Part shown: positions 1 to 8,602 of the stretch, piece by piece
How positions within the stretch are numbered: position 1 is the stretch's first letter
Layout: every line of letters begins with the position of its first letter
NCBI GenBank assembly: GCA_963726775.1
Contig: CAVSDL010000001.1
Coordinates: 1,240,001-1,304,000 of the forward strand
DNA length: 64,000 bases
Direction: 5' to 3'
Source of the DNA: CAIWHR01 sp963726775
GTDB lineage: Bacteria > Pseudomonadota > Gammaproteobacteria > Burkholderiales > Casimicrobiaceae
Program-made: the position numbers and the translations under genes
The notes under the pieces: model-generated
The model's input: only the letters and a program-made list of their open reading frames with translations
What the model was told of the DNA's origin: nothing
Databases searched by the model: none

Positions 1-1368
1 ATTGATGGCGGCGCGCGCGTCGGTCCAGCTCGCATACCCGGCGCCGTCGCCATGGATCGGCATGACCGTCCTCGCGCCGGCGGCGAACTGAATCTCCGCC
101 ATCGTCCGAAACGCGCGCCGCACGCCATCCCAAACGTAGGGCGTCAGCGGGTAATCGAGCACGGGGGTGCCGTCGCTGCCGAGGGTGACCGTGCCGCCGG
201 GGCTGTCGGGGTGAAAGCCGTCGCGCAACAGTGCAATCTGGACGTGCAGATGCGGCAACTCGCGCATGTAGCCGGCGTGCGGCGGACCCTGGGTTGGCAG
301 CGTGATCGCCATCAGGATCGGGTGGACGGGTGGCGCCTCGAGCTTGTACCCGATGGGGCCGTGCACCGGAACGGTGTCAAGGAAATGGTCGGAATAGATG
401 GTCTGCGGCGCGCCTGCGTACGGCGCCACCCGCTCCGGCATCACCGCCGCGGATACGACGGTCGGATGCAGGAAGGTGCGCGTGCCGACAACCCCGTCCG
501 GATCGGGAACGCGGCTCCGCAGGAGCAGTGCCGGCGAGCCTATCGCGCCGGCCGCAGCCACGTAGGCTCGCGCGCGGATCGTGATTCTGCGCGCGGAGGT
601 GCGCACGCCCCGCGTGTCCATCGCCGCGCAGCGCAGCGCCGTGACGCGATCGTGCCGATGCACGAACTCGATGGCGCGGGCGCGAGTGACGAGCGTCGCG
701 CCGCGGTCGAGCGCGCCGGGAATCGTCGTGACCAGCATCGACTGTTTCGCGTTGGTCGGGCAGCCCATCCCGCAATACCCGAGATTCCAGCAGCCTATGA
801 CGTTGCGGCGGATCGCGGCCGCCGGAATGCCGATTTTCGCGGCGCCGCGGGCGAGCGCCTCGTTGTTCGCGTTCGGCGGCACTTCCCAGGGCGCGATCGA
901 GAGCCGCGCCTCCATGCGGGCAAACCATGGCGCGAGATCCGCCGGCGTGAATCCGGTCAGGCCGTACGCGCGGTACCAATGCGCGAGCGTCGCCTCGGGC
1001 GTTCGGAAGGAACTCGTCCAGTTGACCGTCGTGCCGCCTCCGACGCAACGACCTTGCAGGATGTTGATCGCCTTGTCCTTGGTCTTGCGCGCCGCGGATT
1101 CCTGGTAGAGCTCGGGATAGGCGTCGGATTCGCGCATCCGAAAATCGCTCGATGTCCGCAGCGGGCCTTCCTCCACCAGGATCACGCCGAGCCCGGCCTC
1201 CGCAAGGATCTCCGCCGCTGTGCCGCCACCGGCTCCGGTCCCCACGATCACAACGTCGGCCTCCATGTCGAGATCGCTTTCCTGTGCCGACGCTTCGATC
1301 AGCTTCCAGCCGCGATCGATCCCCGCGCGGTAGGGATCCGGGATCGGCGATGTGGCGGCGCGGGTCAT
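1..1368 (-). CDS. GMC family oxidoreductase (3' end outside window)
   Basis: This is a flavin-dependent oxidoreductase of the glucose-methanol-choline family, which oxidises alcohols or sugars with FAD. The left window edge cuts it, so 456 codons are visible and the C-terminal catalytic His region is missing. The FAD-binding motif VIVGTGAGGG lies near residues 39-49, and the family signature GGGTTVNWTSSFR near residue 100. The ATG overlaps the stop codon of the preceding small gene (ATGA), so the two are translationally coupled. A small secreted-type partner next to a GMC enzyme resembles multi-subunit periplasmic dehydrogenases, but this ORF itself shows no leader peptide. The substrate cannot be inferred. 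Confidence 0.9.
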   Translation of the reverse strand, partial: MTRAATSPIPDPYRAGIDRGWKLIEASAQESDLDMEADVVIVGTGAGGGTAAEILAEAGLGVILVEEGPLRTSSDFRMRESDAYPELYQESAARKTKDKAINILQGRCVGGGTTVNWTSSFRTPEATLAHWYRAYGLTGFTPADLAPWFARMEARLSIAPWEVPPNANNEALARGAAKIGIPAAAIRRNVIGCWNLGYCGMGCPTNAKQSMLVTTIPGALDRGATLVTRARAIEFVHRHDRVTALRCAAMDTRGVRTSARRITIRARAYVAAAGAIGSPALLLRSRVPDPDGVVGTRTFLHPTVVSAAVMPERVAPYAGAPQTIYSDHFLDTVPVHGPIGYKLEAPPVHPILMAITLPTQGPPHAGYMRELPHLHVQIALLRDGFHPDSPGGTVTLGSDGTPVLDYPLTPYVWDGVRRAFRTMAEIQFAAGARTVMPIHGDGAGYASWTDARAAIN

Positions 1369-1898
1369 CCGAACAGGGCAGGCGGTCCGTCGTAGCCGAT
1401 CGCAGGCCACGACGTCGGGTTGCCGTACCACGCCGCGAACACGAGCTGGTGCAGCGCATCGTAGGCCGAGCGCAGCAGCGTGAAGTTGCTCGTACGCCAG
1501 TCTTCGAGGAACTTGGCGACGTCCCGGCGGTCGGCCTCCCGCCAAGGCGACGCCACGCCTGCCAACGCGATCCGCGACGGCGCGAACCCCAGCAGCGCGA
1601 ACAGCTGCCCGAGTTCGCCTTGCGCGGCGGGCGGCAGTCCCGCGACGGCGCGGGCGACGTTAGCCACCGTTTCGCTGATCCTGTCAGTGCGCTGGCGTGA
1701 GTCCGTCGGCAGCGCGCCGTCGAGCATGATCGGCACGATGGCGGCGACGATCGCGGGTGCATCGACATCCAGAATTGCGAGCGACGCGGTTTCAAGCGAG
1801 GAAGGCAGCGCGTGGCGATCACCGCGGAGCCAATGCGCCGCGGCGAGCGCGGCCCCGCCGGCGATTCCGGCTAGGATGAAAGTGCGGCGGGTGAGCAT
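1365..1898 (-). CDS. Small Tat-signal-like protein preceding the GMC oxidoreductase
   Basis: This 177-residue protein begins MLTRRTFILAGIAGGAALAA, an RR-containing hydrophobic leader that resembles a twin-arginine signal. The rest is mostly alpha-helical in composition with no catalytic motif that I recognise. Small Tat-leader proteins of this kind, including gluconate 2-dehydrogenase subunit 3 relatives, are commonly encoded immediately before a GMC flavoprotein and may act as its export partner. That role is inferred from context and size only. Its stop codon overlaps the start codon of the oxidoreductase by one base. No strong ribosome-binding site is visible before the ATG. Confidence 0.75.
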   Translation of the reverse strand: MLTRRTFILAGIAGGAALAAAHWLRGDRHALPSSLETASLAILDVDAPAIVAAIVPIMLDGALPTDSRQRTDRISETVANVARAVAGLPPAAQGELGQLFALLGFAPSRIALAGVASPWREADRRDVAKFLEDWRTSNFTLLRSAYDALHQLVFAAWYGNPTSWPAIGYDGPPALFG

Positions 1899-2507
1899 GA
1901 AGATGGGATCCGGTGGTGAGCCAAGCCAGTGCGCGGACCGCCCCCGCCGGGTTGACGCCCACAGGGTCTGCCGAGTGGGGAGGCCGCAAGTGTTACCGCG
2001 GCGGCGTGCGTCGTCGGCGCGGGGTCGGCGATCTTCAATCTAGGTTGCGATGCGGCTTCGGTCGCGCACCTTCGCCCCTCCCGGATCTGCACAGTAGCGA
2101 GGCCGTTTAGACAATACAATCTAACTCCAGGGCTGCGAGCGCGAACCGCTGACCGGGTAACAACCCGTCCGCCGCGCAACGGCGTGTTTGCCGTGCCGCA
2201 GGCGAAACGCAACAAGTCGCGCGGTTCACGCAGTGTCCGTCCCCCGCTGCGGGCTCGGAATCCCCGCCGCAAGCGCGGTACCGCGCCTTGCGAGGCTTCG
2301 TCAATGCAACGGAGGGGCCGTCTGGCCGCGCCTCGCTGTGACGCTCCGGGTGGGCCGTGAGGCTTGGTGGGCATCGTGGCGCAACTTTACAGTGCCCGGA
2401 TGGGGGTCCCGTTGGTCGGAGTGGCCCGTCTCCGCTAGACTCACGGGTGGACTTCCCCCGACCACCGCCTGGGCGTCCCAGCCGCGCTGCGAATCCACCT
2501 TCCGTCC
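1899..2507. other. Intergenic region, no supported gene
   Basis: This 609-base stretch separates the divergent GMC pair and the gene at 2508. Open frames cross it on both strands, but none has protein-like composition or a credible ribosome-binding site. It must hold promoters for both flanking units. I cannot pick out a convincing -35/-10 pair. TAGACT near 2435 is a possible -10 element for the rightward gene. Confidence 0.5.
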
Positions 2508-3287
2508 ATGGCCAACGACCCCGTCCATCCGCAGTCGGCACCCTCCGCGCAGGCGGCGCTGGTCCAGGAACTCGTGCACGTTGCGCGCCTGCGAGCCGAC
2601 CGCGGTGCCAATCCGATTCTCGCGGGCGCGCTGCAGCGCGTCGCGATGTGGCAATCACGACGGCTGCGGATGACCTACGCCGATCTCGCTGCGCAGAACC
2701 GCTACGCGGACGCCATTTTGTTCTTTCAGACGGATCTCTATGGCGGCATGGACTTCGCGCAGCGCGACGCCGACCTGGCGCGCGTCGTGCCGGTCATGGT
2801 GCGGATGCTGCCGGAGCGCGTCATCCTGACCATCGCGAAGGCGGTAGAGCTGCATGCGCTGTCGCAGCAGCTCGACCGTTCCCTGCTTGCGCGCCTTCCC
2901 CGTGCCGATGGTCAATTCAGCGTGGCCGAGTACTGCCGGGCGTATCGGCGGATGGCCAAGCGAGCGGAACGCGAACGGCAGACGCGGCTGATCTCCGAGA
3001 TCGGTGCGACGCTGGACGGATACGTGAAGCATCCGCTGATTCGCACGGCGCTCCGGGTGATGCGCCAGCCGGCGCGCCTTGCCGGACTGTCGGCGCTTCA
3101 CGATTTCCTCGAGCGAGGGTTCGGGGCGTTCCGGAAGATGAATGGCGCCGACGAGTTCCTGGCGACGATCAACGCACGCGAGAACGCGTTGATGGAAGCG
3201 ATTTTCGCTGGCGAAACGGCGCCGTTTCCCGACCCGTTTGCGCCGCAGTCGGCCATTGCGCGACTGTCGACGCCGGCATCGGTTTGA
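2508..3287 (+). CDS. Conserved hypothetical protein, FFxxDLYG family
   Basis: This 259-residue soluble protein has no signal peptide or membrane segment. It carries the hallmark block FFQTDLYGGMDFAQRD near residues 71-86, and a second conserved block near the end (ALHDFLERGFGAFRKM). This pattern is typical of a widespread proteobacterial family of unknown function that I remember only as hypothetical. The ATG at 2508 gives a length normal for that family, although no strong ribosome-binding site precedes it. The gene is monocistronic and converges with the PHA-system gene at 3330. I do not assign a function. Confidence 0.8.
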   Translation: MANDPVHPQSAPSAQAALVQELVHVARLRADRGANPILAGALQRVAMWQSRRLRMTYADLAAQNRYADAILFFQTDLYGGMDFAQRDADLARVVPVMVRMLPERVILTIAKAVELHALSQQLDRSLLARLPRADGQFSVAEYCRAYRRMAKRAERERQTRLISEIGATLDGYVKHPLIRTALRVMRQPARLAGLSALHDFLERGFGAFRKMNGADEFLATINARENALMEAIFAGETAPFPDPFAPQSAIARLSTPASV

Positions 3288-3329
3288 ACCGGACGAACCG
3301 AGGCGGCCGGGGCATCGGCGTCGCGACGT

Positions 3330-3617
3330 CTAAGCTTTCGCCTTGCCGAAATGCTTGTCGAAATCCCGGTTCACCGCCTGCTCGATCGTGGGCTTCAGCA
3401 TCGAGAGCAGAAATCCGAGTTCGCAGTCGAGGCTGACCCTGTCCTTTTCCACGCGCAGCTTTCCGCTGAGTCCCGGGCGCTCGAATACCACGTCATTCCC
3501 CCTCCAGGTGTATTCGAGGTCGAAGCGCTCGTTCAGATCCTCGGCTATCTTCTGCGCGGCCTCTTTTGCTTTCTTGTGCGACAGATGGTGTTTCTTGGCA
3601 ATGGCGATCGTGGCCAT
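3330..3617 (-). CDS. Polyhydroxyalkanoic acid system family protein
   Basis: This 95-residue protein matches the PHA granule-region family, small proteins encoded near or associated with polyhydroxyalkanoate metabolism. Visible features are the N-terminal MATIAIAKKHHLSHKKAKEA helix, a central FERPGLSGKLRV strand region and a C-terminal helix. An upstream in-frame ATG at 3623 is possible. I chose 3617 because a GAGG lies six bases before it, while the same GAGG directly abuts the earlier ATG. A longer frame running to 3821 has arginine-rich, non-protein-like composition and is not believed. The function within PHA metabolism is not established. Confidence 0.8.
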   Translation of the reverse strand: MATIAIAKKHHLSHKKAKEAAQKIAEDLNERFDLEYTWRGNDVVFERPGLSGKLRVEKDRVSLDCELGFLLSMLKPTIEQAVNRDFDKHFGKAKA

Positions 3618-3839
3618 GGGCATCCTCGATGTCGACGGCAAAGTATAGCCAACCTCGCCCGCGTCGACGCGAATCGTGTCGTTGTCGATTCGGCGCGCGT
3701 GCGACGAGCCTGCGGGCAGGCGTTGACGCCGCGATGTTCCCGCCTCCGGCCGTCGTTCGGCGAGGCGACGGCGACGATATCGCGGCGGCGGCCGCCCGGG
3801 CCGATGGCCTGTCGCCTGCAAACGGCGGCGGCGATCCGC

Positions 3840-4742
3840 CTATAACCGCCGGCCGATCGCAATTGACGCAATGACGAGCGCGGCAGCGATGTACGTCGCC
3901 CCATCAATCGCCTCGCCCAGCAGCCATGCCGACGCGACGATCGTAAGGAACGGCTGCAGGAGTTGGGTCTGTCCGACCGCCGCGATACCGCCCAGAGCGA
4001 GCCCGCGGTACCACGCAAAGAACCCCAGGAACATGCTGACGACGCTGACGTAGGCGAATCCGATCCACGCGGACCATGGTGCGGTGGCAAGACGCGCATC
4101 CGCCGCGAGAACCGTGGGTACAGCAACAAAGGGCGACGCGAGGACAATGGCCCAGCAGATCACCTGCCAGCCGCCGAGTGTTTGCGCGAGGCGGCCGCCC
4201 TCCGCGTAGCCGATGGCGGCCGCCATGGCCGCGATCGCGAGCAGTGCATCGGCGGCCTGTGGCGCGCCGCCTCCTTCCCACAGCGCGAAGCCGACGACAA
4301 CGGCGCTGCCGAACGCGGCGCAGATCCAGAAGATGCGCGACGGCCGTTCGTGCGCAAGCCAGGCGCCGGCCAGCGCCGTGGCCAACGGCAAGATGCCGAT
4401 GACGACGGCGCCGTGCGAAGCCGGAACATGGCGCATTGCCCATGCGGAAAATAATGGGAAGCCGACCACGACGCCGGCGGCGACCAGCGCCAGGCGCGGC
4501 AGCAGCGCGCGACCGGGCCATGGCGTGCGGGTGACGACGAGCACGGCCGCCGCGAGCACGGCGGCAACGACGGCGCGCCCCAGACCGACAAACACCGGGT
4601 CAAGGCCGGCGACCGCGACGCGGGTCGCGGGCAGCGTCAGGCTGAAGCTCGCCACCCCGAGAAGGCCGTAGACCAGCCCGCGCCGCCGGTCTGCATCGTT
4701 GGGCGGCCTTCGGGGTGAATTCGCGGGGCTGCGTGGCGTCAT
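3840..4742 (-). CDS. EamA/DMT-superfamily inner-membrane transporter
   Basis: This 300-residue integral membrane protein has about ten hydrophobic segments, arranged as two EamA repeats (roughly residues 24-150 and 165-298). That is the classic drug/metabolite transporter fold and length. A short polar N-terminal tail of about 20 residues precedes the first helix. Such proteins export or import small metabolites, and the substrate cannot be read from the sequence. The second repeat keeps the usual QLLQPFLTIVASAWLLGE motif region. The gene stands alone, divergent from psrA across a region of about 380 bases. Confidence 0.88.
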   Translation of the reverse strand: MTPRSPANSPRRPPNDADRRRGLVYGLLGVASFSLTLPATRVAVAGLDPVFVGLGRAVVAAVLAAAVLVVTRTPWPGRALLPRLALVAAGVVVGFPLFSAWAMRHVPASHGAVVIGILPLATALAGAWLAHERPSRIFWICAAFGSAVVVGFALWEGGGAPQAADALLAIAAMAAAIGYAEGGRLAQTLGGWQVICWAIVLASPFVAVPTVLAADARLATAPWSAWIGFAYVSVVSMFLGFFAWYRGLALGGIAAVGQTQLLQPFLTIVASAWLLGEAIDGATYIAAALVIASIAIGRRL

Positions 4743-4967
4743 CGGCGGGCGAGCAAAGCCCGCACTTTACCGGACGAAGGGAGCCCACGTCGGTGACCGG
4801 GTTCCCGTTACCGCCGTAAGAGCCTTGGCAGAGGCGATGTCGCCCGATTCCGGCCTCCCGATATTGCAATGCAACAGGCCCATGACCGATCGCGATCGCG
4901 CGCCGGGGCTTCGAAGTCAAAGGGCGTCCCCGGCGACGGGCCCCGCCCGGGCTGCGCTTCGCGCGTG

Positions 4968-5012
4968 TTGACAATGGGGCCGAATGTACCTACTGTTCAA
5001 ACGAGCGTTTGA
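4968..5012 (+). promoter_or_regulatory. psrA promoter with PsrA-type operator
   Basis: A consensus -35 hexamer TTGACA (4968-4973) is followed, after 17 bases, by a weak -10 TACTGT (4991-4996). Overlapping its downstream edge is the palindrome TCAAACG-AG-CGTTTGA (4997-5012). It contains CAAAC-N4-GTTTG, which fits the operator described for Pseudomonas PsrA. The position would let bound repressor block RNA polymerase. The product of the adjacent gene is PsrA-like, so autoregulation is the simple reading. I found no second copy elsewhere in the window by eye. Confidence 0.65.
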
Positions 5013-5123
5013 GACGTGCCCGACGGTGCACTTGCCCGTTTGACGCGTCGTGGCACCGCGTTGCGCGTGACGGTGTCGCGGCGCGACCGACGCACGACGC
5101 CCGAAGACGGAGGAACGCCGGCG

Positions 5124-5846
5124 ATGGCCGACAATGTCGTTGCGATGATGGAGCCGCGCGGGCCGATGGCGACAAAGGCCCGCATTCTGGACGCTGCCGA
5201 AGCGCTGTTCATGGAACACGGCTACGAGGCGACGAGCATGCGCCTGATCACGAGCGCTGCCGGCGTCAACCTTGCGGCCGCCAACTACCACTTCGGCAGC
5301 AAGGAAGAATTGTTTCAGGTGGTGCTGACGCAACGGCTCGACCCGATGAATCGGGAGCGTCTCGACCTCTTGACCCGGTTCGAGCGCGCCGCCGCGCCGC
5401 GGCCGGTCCCCTGCGAAAAGATACTGTCGGCGATGTTCGTCCCGGCGCTGAAGCTCGCGCGTGATCCGGCGCGCGGCGGCAAGAATTTCCTGCGGCTGCT
5501 TGGCCGCGCGTACGCCGATCCAGCGCCGTTCATCCGCCGGCTGCTCTCCGCCCAGTATGCGTCGATGATTGCCCGCTTCAAGATTGCGTTCGGCCGCGCG
5601 TTGCCGCAGCTGCCGCCGAAGGAGTTGAGCTGGCGCCTGCATTTCATCATGGGCGCCCTGTCCTACACGCTGGCTGGCACCGACGCGCTGAAGCTGATTG
5701 CCGAGCTCGCGCCATCGGAATCGGCCGACGACGAAATGCTGCTGCGCCGACTCGCGCCGTTTCTGCTGGCGGGCCTGCAATCGCCGATGCCGGAAGTCTG
5801 CGATACGAGCCGCGCGCTCGACGGCGCTCTGCGAAATTTTCGATGA
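5124..5846 (+). CDS. psrA: PsrA-like TetR-family fatty-acid regulator
   Basis: This 240-residue TetR regulator has an N-terminal helix-turn-helix with the motif RLITSAAGVNLAAANYHFGS (about residues 35-54), which is closely PsrA-like. The C-terminal ligand domain includes FLRLLGRAY and WRLHFIMGALSYTLAG, also as in PsrA. PsrA represses fatty-acid oxidation genes and is released by long-chain fatty acids or acyl-CoA. The ATG at 5124 has a GGAGGA nine bases upstream; an earlier in-frame ATG at 5016 lacks this. The fadE start lies 33 bases downstream, so the two are probably cotranscribed from the promoter carrying the PsrA-type palindrome. Confidence 0.88.
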   Translation: MADNVVAMMEPRGPMATKARILDAAEALFMEHGYEATSMRLITSAAGVNLAAANYHFGSKEELFQVVLTQRLDPMNRERLDLLTRFERAAAPRPVPCEKILSAMFVPALKLARDPARGGKNFLRLLGRAYADPAPFIRRLLSAQYASMIARFKIAFGRALPQLPPKELSWRLHFIMGALSYTLAGTDALKLIAELAPSESADDEMLLRRLAPFLLAGLQSPMPEVCDTSRALDGALRNFR

Positions 5847-5879
5847 ATGCCTTCATGATGTTTCCGTAAGGAGCCTTCG

Positions 5880-8405
5880 ATGCTGACCATCCTCTGGTTC
5901 GTCACCGTCCTGATCGGGACACTCGCACTGGCCTACATCAATGCATCCGGCATCGCGTGGAGCGCGGCTATCGCTGTTGCGCTGGGCGTCGCCTGGGGTG
6001 CGCATACGCTCCCCGGGTGGCTGGCGCTCATCCTCAGCATAGCGTTCGTGGTGCTGGCGATCCCGCTCAACATCCCGGCGTTGCGCAGGAAACTCATCAG
6101 CGACGCCGTACTCGCGGCGTTCCGCAAGGTGCTGCCGCCGATGTCGCAGACCGAACGCGACGCGATCGAGGCCGGCACGGTGTGGTGGGACGGAGAACTG
6201 TTTTCCGGCCGGCCGGCATGGAGAAGACTCCTCGAGGTTCCGCGCCCGACGCTCACCCCCGAAGAGCAGCACTTTCTTGCTCACGATGTAGAAGAGCTGT
6301 GCGCGATGGTCACCGACTGGGAGACCACGCATATCCATCGCGACCTGCCGCCCGCCGTCTGGCAGTTCATCAAGAAGCGGGGCTTTCTCGGCATGGGAAT
6401 CGCGAAGGAATTCGGCGGGCTCGGTTTTTCGGCGTACGCGCACTCGCAGGTCATGACCAAGCTGTCGACGCATTCCGGTACCGTATCGGTGACGGTGATG
6501 GTGCCCAATTCGCTCGGTCCGGGAGAGCTCCTCGCGCACTACGGCACCGAAGAACAAAAGCGCCACTATCTGCCACGGCTCGCGAAGGGACTCGAGATCC
6601 CCTGCTTCGCGCTCACCAATCCCGACGCCGGATCGGATGCGGCGTCAATTCCCGACTACGGCATCGTATGCCGGGGCGAATACCAGGGCCAGCGCACGCT
6701 GGGCCTGCGGGTCACCTGGGACAAACGCTATATCACGCTGGGACCGGTGGCCACCCTGCTCGGCCTTGCGTTCCGAGCCTATGACCCGGACCGCCTTCTC
6801 GGCGAGAAGGAAGACCTCGGCATGACTTGCGCGCTGATCCCCACCTCACACCCGGGTGTCGAAATCGGCCGCCGCCACATACCCTTGAACGCGGCATTCC
6901 AGAACGGTCCGAACTGGGGTCGCGACGTGTTCATCCCGATGGACTGGATCATCGGCGGCCAGCCGATGCTCGGCCGCGGCTGGCGAATGCTGATGGAGTG
7001 CCTCGCCGCGGGCCGCGGGATCTCGCTGCCGTCGTCGGCCACCGGGATGGCCAAACTCGCCGTCCGCGCGACGGGTGGCTACGCCCGGGTCCGGAAGCAA
7101 TTCAAGACGCCGATCGGCAAGTTCGAGGGTATCGAGGAAGCACTGACCCGGATGGGCGGCAACCTGTACATGATGGACGCCACCCGCGTATTGACGACGA
7201 CCGCCATCGACCTGGGCGAGAAGCCGGCCGTGATTTCCGGAATTGCCAAGCTTCACCTGACGGAGCGCGGCCGGCGGGTCGTCAACGACGCGATGGACAT
7301 CGTCGGCGGCAAGGGCATTTGCATGGGGCCGTCGAATTTCATCGGCGCCGCGTACATGCAGGTACCCGTTGCGATCACGGTCGAGGGCGCGAACATCCTG
7401 ACCCGCAGCCTGATCGTGTTCGGGCAGGGTGCGATTCGCTGCCATCCCTACGTTCTGAAGGAGATCGAGGCGACGCGTGAAGCGGACGCTGCCAAGGCAT
7501 CGGCAGGGTTCGATGCCGCGCTGTTCGGGCATCTTCGTTTCACCCTTTCGAACATGGCGCGGACGCTGGTGACCGGCATGACCGGCTCCCACTTCGTTGA
7601 CGTGCCGGCCGACGTGGCGCCCGAGACGCGCCGCTACTACCAGCAATTGACGCGCTTTTCGGCGGCGCTTGCGTTCCTGTCCGATGTGTCGATGGGATCG
7701 CTCGGCGGGGCGCTGAAGCGCAAGGAGAAGCTCTCGGCGCGGCTGGGCGATATCCTGTCTCTGATGTACCTCTGCTCGGCGACGCTGAAGCGCTACGAAG
7801 CCGAGGGCCGGCAAGCGGCCGATGCGCCGCTGATGCACTGGGCGATCTGGGACGCGATGTTCAAGGCGCAATCCGCGTTCGAGGGCGTCATCTCCAATTT
7901 CCCGAATCGCGCGATCGCGGCGGTGATGCGCAGGATCGTGTTTCCGCTTGGCCGCCCGTACTTCGTTCCGCCGGACAAGCTGGGGCACGAAGTCGCGAAA
8001 TTGCTGCTCGAACCCTCCGCCACGCGCGACCGGCTGACCGCGGGAATGTACCTGCCTGTCACGGGCGATGGCCCCGTGACGGCGATCGAGCGCGCGCTCG
8101 TGGCGACGCTCGCGGCGGAGCCGATCGAGGCGAAGATCCGCGCCGCCGCGAACGAGCGGCGTTTCGACGCGAGGTTGCCGGCTGGCGCGGGGCTCGATGT
8201 TCTCGTCGCGCGCGCGACGGCAGCAGACATCATCACCGCCGCCGAGGGCGCGGCGGTCATCGCGGCGCGCGATCTCACGGCGAAGGTGATTCGCGTCGAC
8301 GATTTTCCGCAGGATCTTGGGGCGCGCGAAATGAACCTCGATGCCGCCGCGGATCCGGCGGTTGCCACGGTGACGCCGGAGGCCGCGCACAAGGTGGCGG
8401 CCTAG
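5880..8405 (+). CDS. fadE: Acyl-CoA dehydrogenase, FadE type
   Basis: This 841-residue enzyme catalyses the first step of beta-oxidation, dehydrogenating acyl-CoA to trans-2-enoyl-CoA with FAD. Two hydrophobic N-terminal helices (about residues 1-65) suit membrane attachment, as in FadE. The acyl-CoA dehydrogenase N-terminal, middle and C-terminal domains follow (about 130-520), including the CFALTNPDAGSDA block. A FadE-specific C-terminal domain completes the protein. The length is close to E. coli FadE. An AAGGAG ribosome-binding site precedes the ATG by six bases. The gene follows psrA by 33 bases, which suggests direct PsrA control. Confidence 0.95.
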   Translation: MLTILWFVTVLIGTLALAYINASGIAWSAAIAVALGVAWGAHTLPGWLALILSIAFVVLAIPLNIPALRRKLISDAVLAAFRKVLPPMSQTERDAIEAGTVWWDGELFSGRPAWRRLLEVPRPTLTPEEQHFLAHDVEELCAMVTDWETTHIHRDLPPAVWQFIKKRGFLGMGIAKEFGGLGFSAYAHSQVMTKLSTHSGTVSVTVMVPNSLGPGELLAHYGTEEQKRHYLPRLAKGLEIPCFALTNPDAGSDAASIPDYGIVCRGEYQGQRTLGLRVTWDKRYITLGPVATLLGLAFRAYDPDRLLGEKEDLGMTCALIPTSHPGVEIGRRHIPLNAAFQNGPNWGRDVFIPMDWIIGGQPMLGRGWRMLMECLAAGRGISLPSSATGMAKLAVRATGGYARVRKQFKTPIGKFEGIEEALTRMGGNLYMMDATRVLTTTAIDLGEKPAVISGIAKLHLTERGRRVVNDAMDIVGGKGICMGPSNFIGAAYMQVPVAITVEGANILTRSLIVFGQGAIRCHPYVLKEIEATREADAAKASAGFDAALFGHLRFTLSNMARTLVTGMTGSHFVDVPADVAPETRRYYQQLTRFSAALAFLSDVSMGSLGGALKRKEKLSARLGDILSLMYLCSATLKRYEAEGRQAADAPLMHWAIWDAMFKAQSAFEGVISNFPNRAIAAVMRRIVFPLGRPYFVPPDKLGHEVAKLLLEPSATRDRLTAGMYLPVTGDGPVTAIERALVATLAAEPIEAKIRAAANERRFDARLPAGAGLDVLVARATAADIITAAEGAAVIAARDLTAKVIRVDDFPQDLGAREMNLDAAADPAVATVTPEAAHKVAA

Positions 8406-8602
8406 CCGAAAATTCGCCCTCGGCTCTGCGCCCGGTCACGAATGCCTGAAGGATTGCTCATCCGTGTTTTCCCGCGGCCGGCAGCGACCCGCGGAATCGT
8501 GCGGCTCGATGTCGCCGGGAGCACGACGGTAGCGGCGGTGTCCGATCGTACCGTGCGCGGGCCATATCTTTCCACCGACAGGTTGCTTCCACTGAACATG
8601 CC

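Noticed and set aside
377..1822. 481-residue minus-strand frame over the GMC pair
   Set aside because: Wrong phase; the GMC FAD motif and its companion are in other frames of the same strand.
6846..8390. 514-residue frame antisense to fadE
   Set aside because: It has the composition of a shadow frame, and fadE on the other strand is unambiguous.
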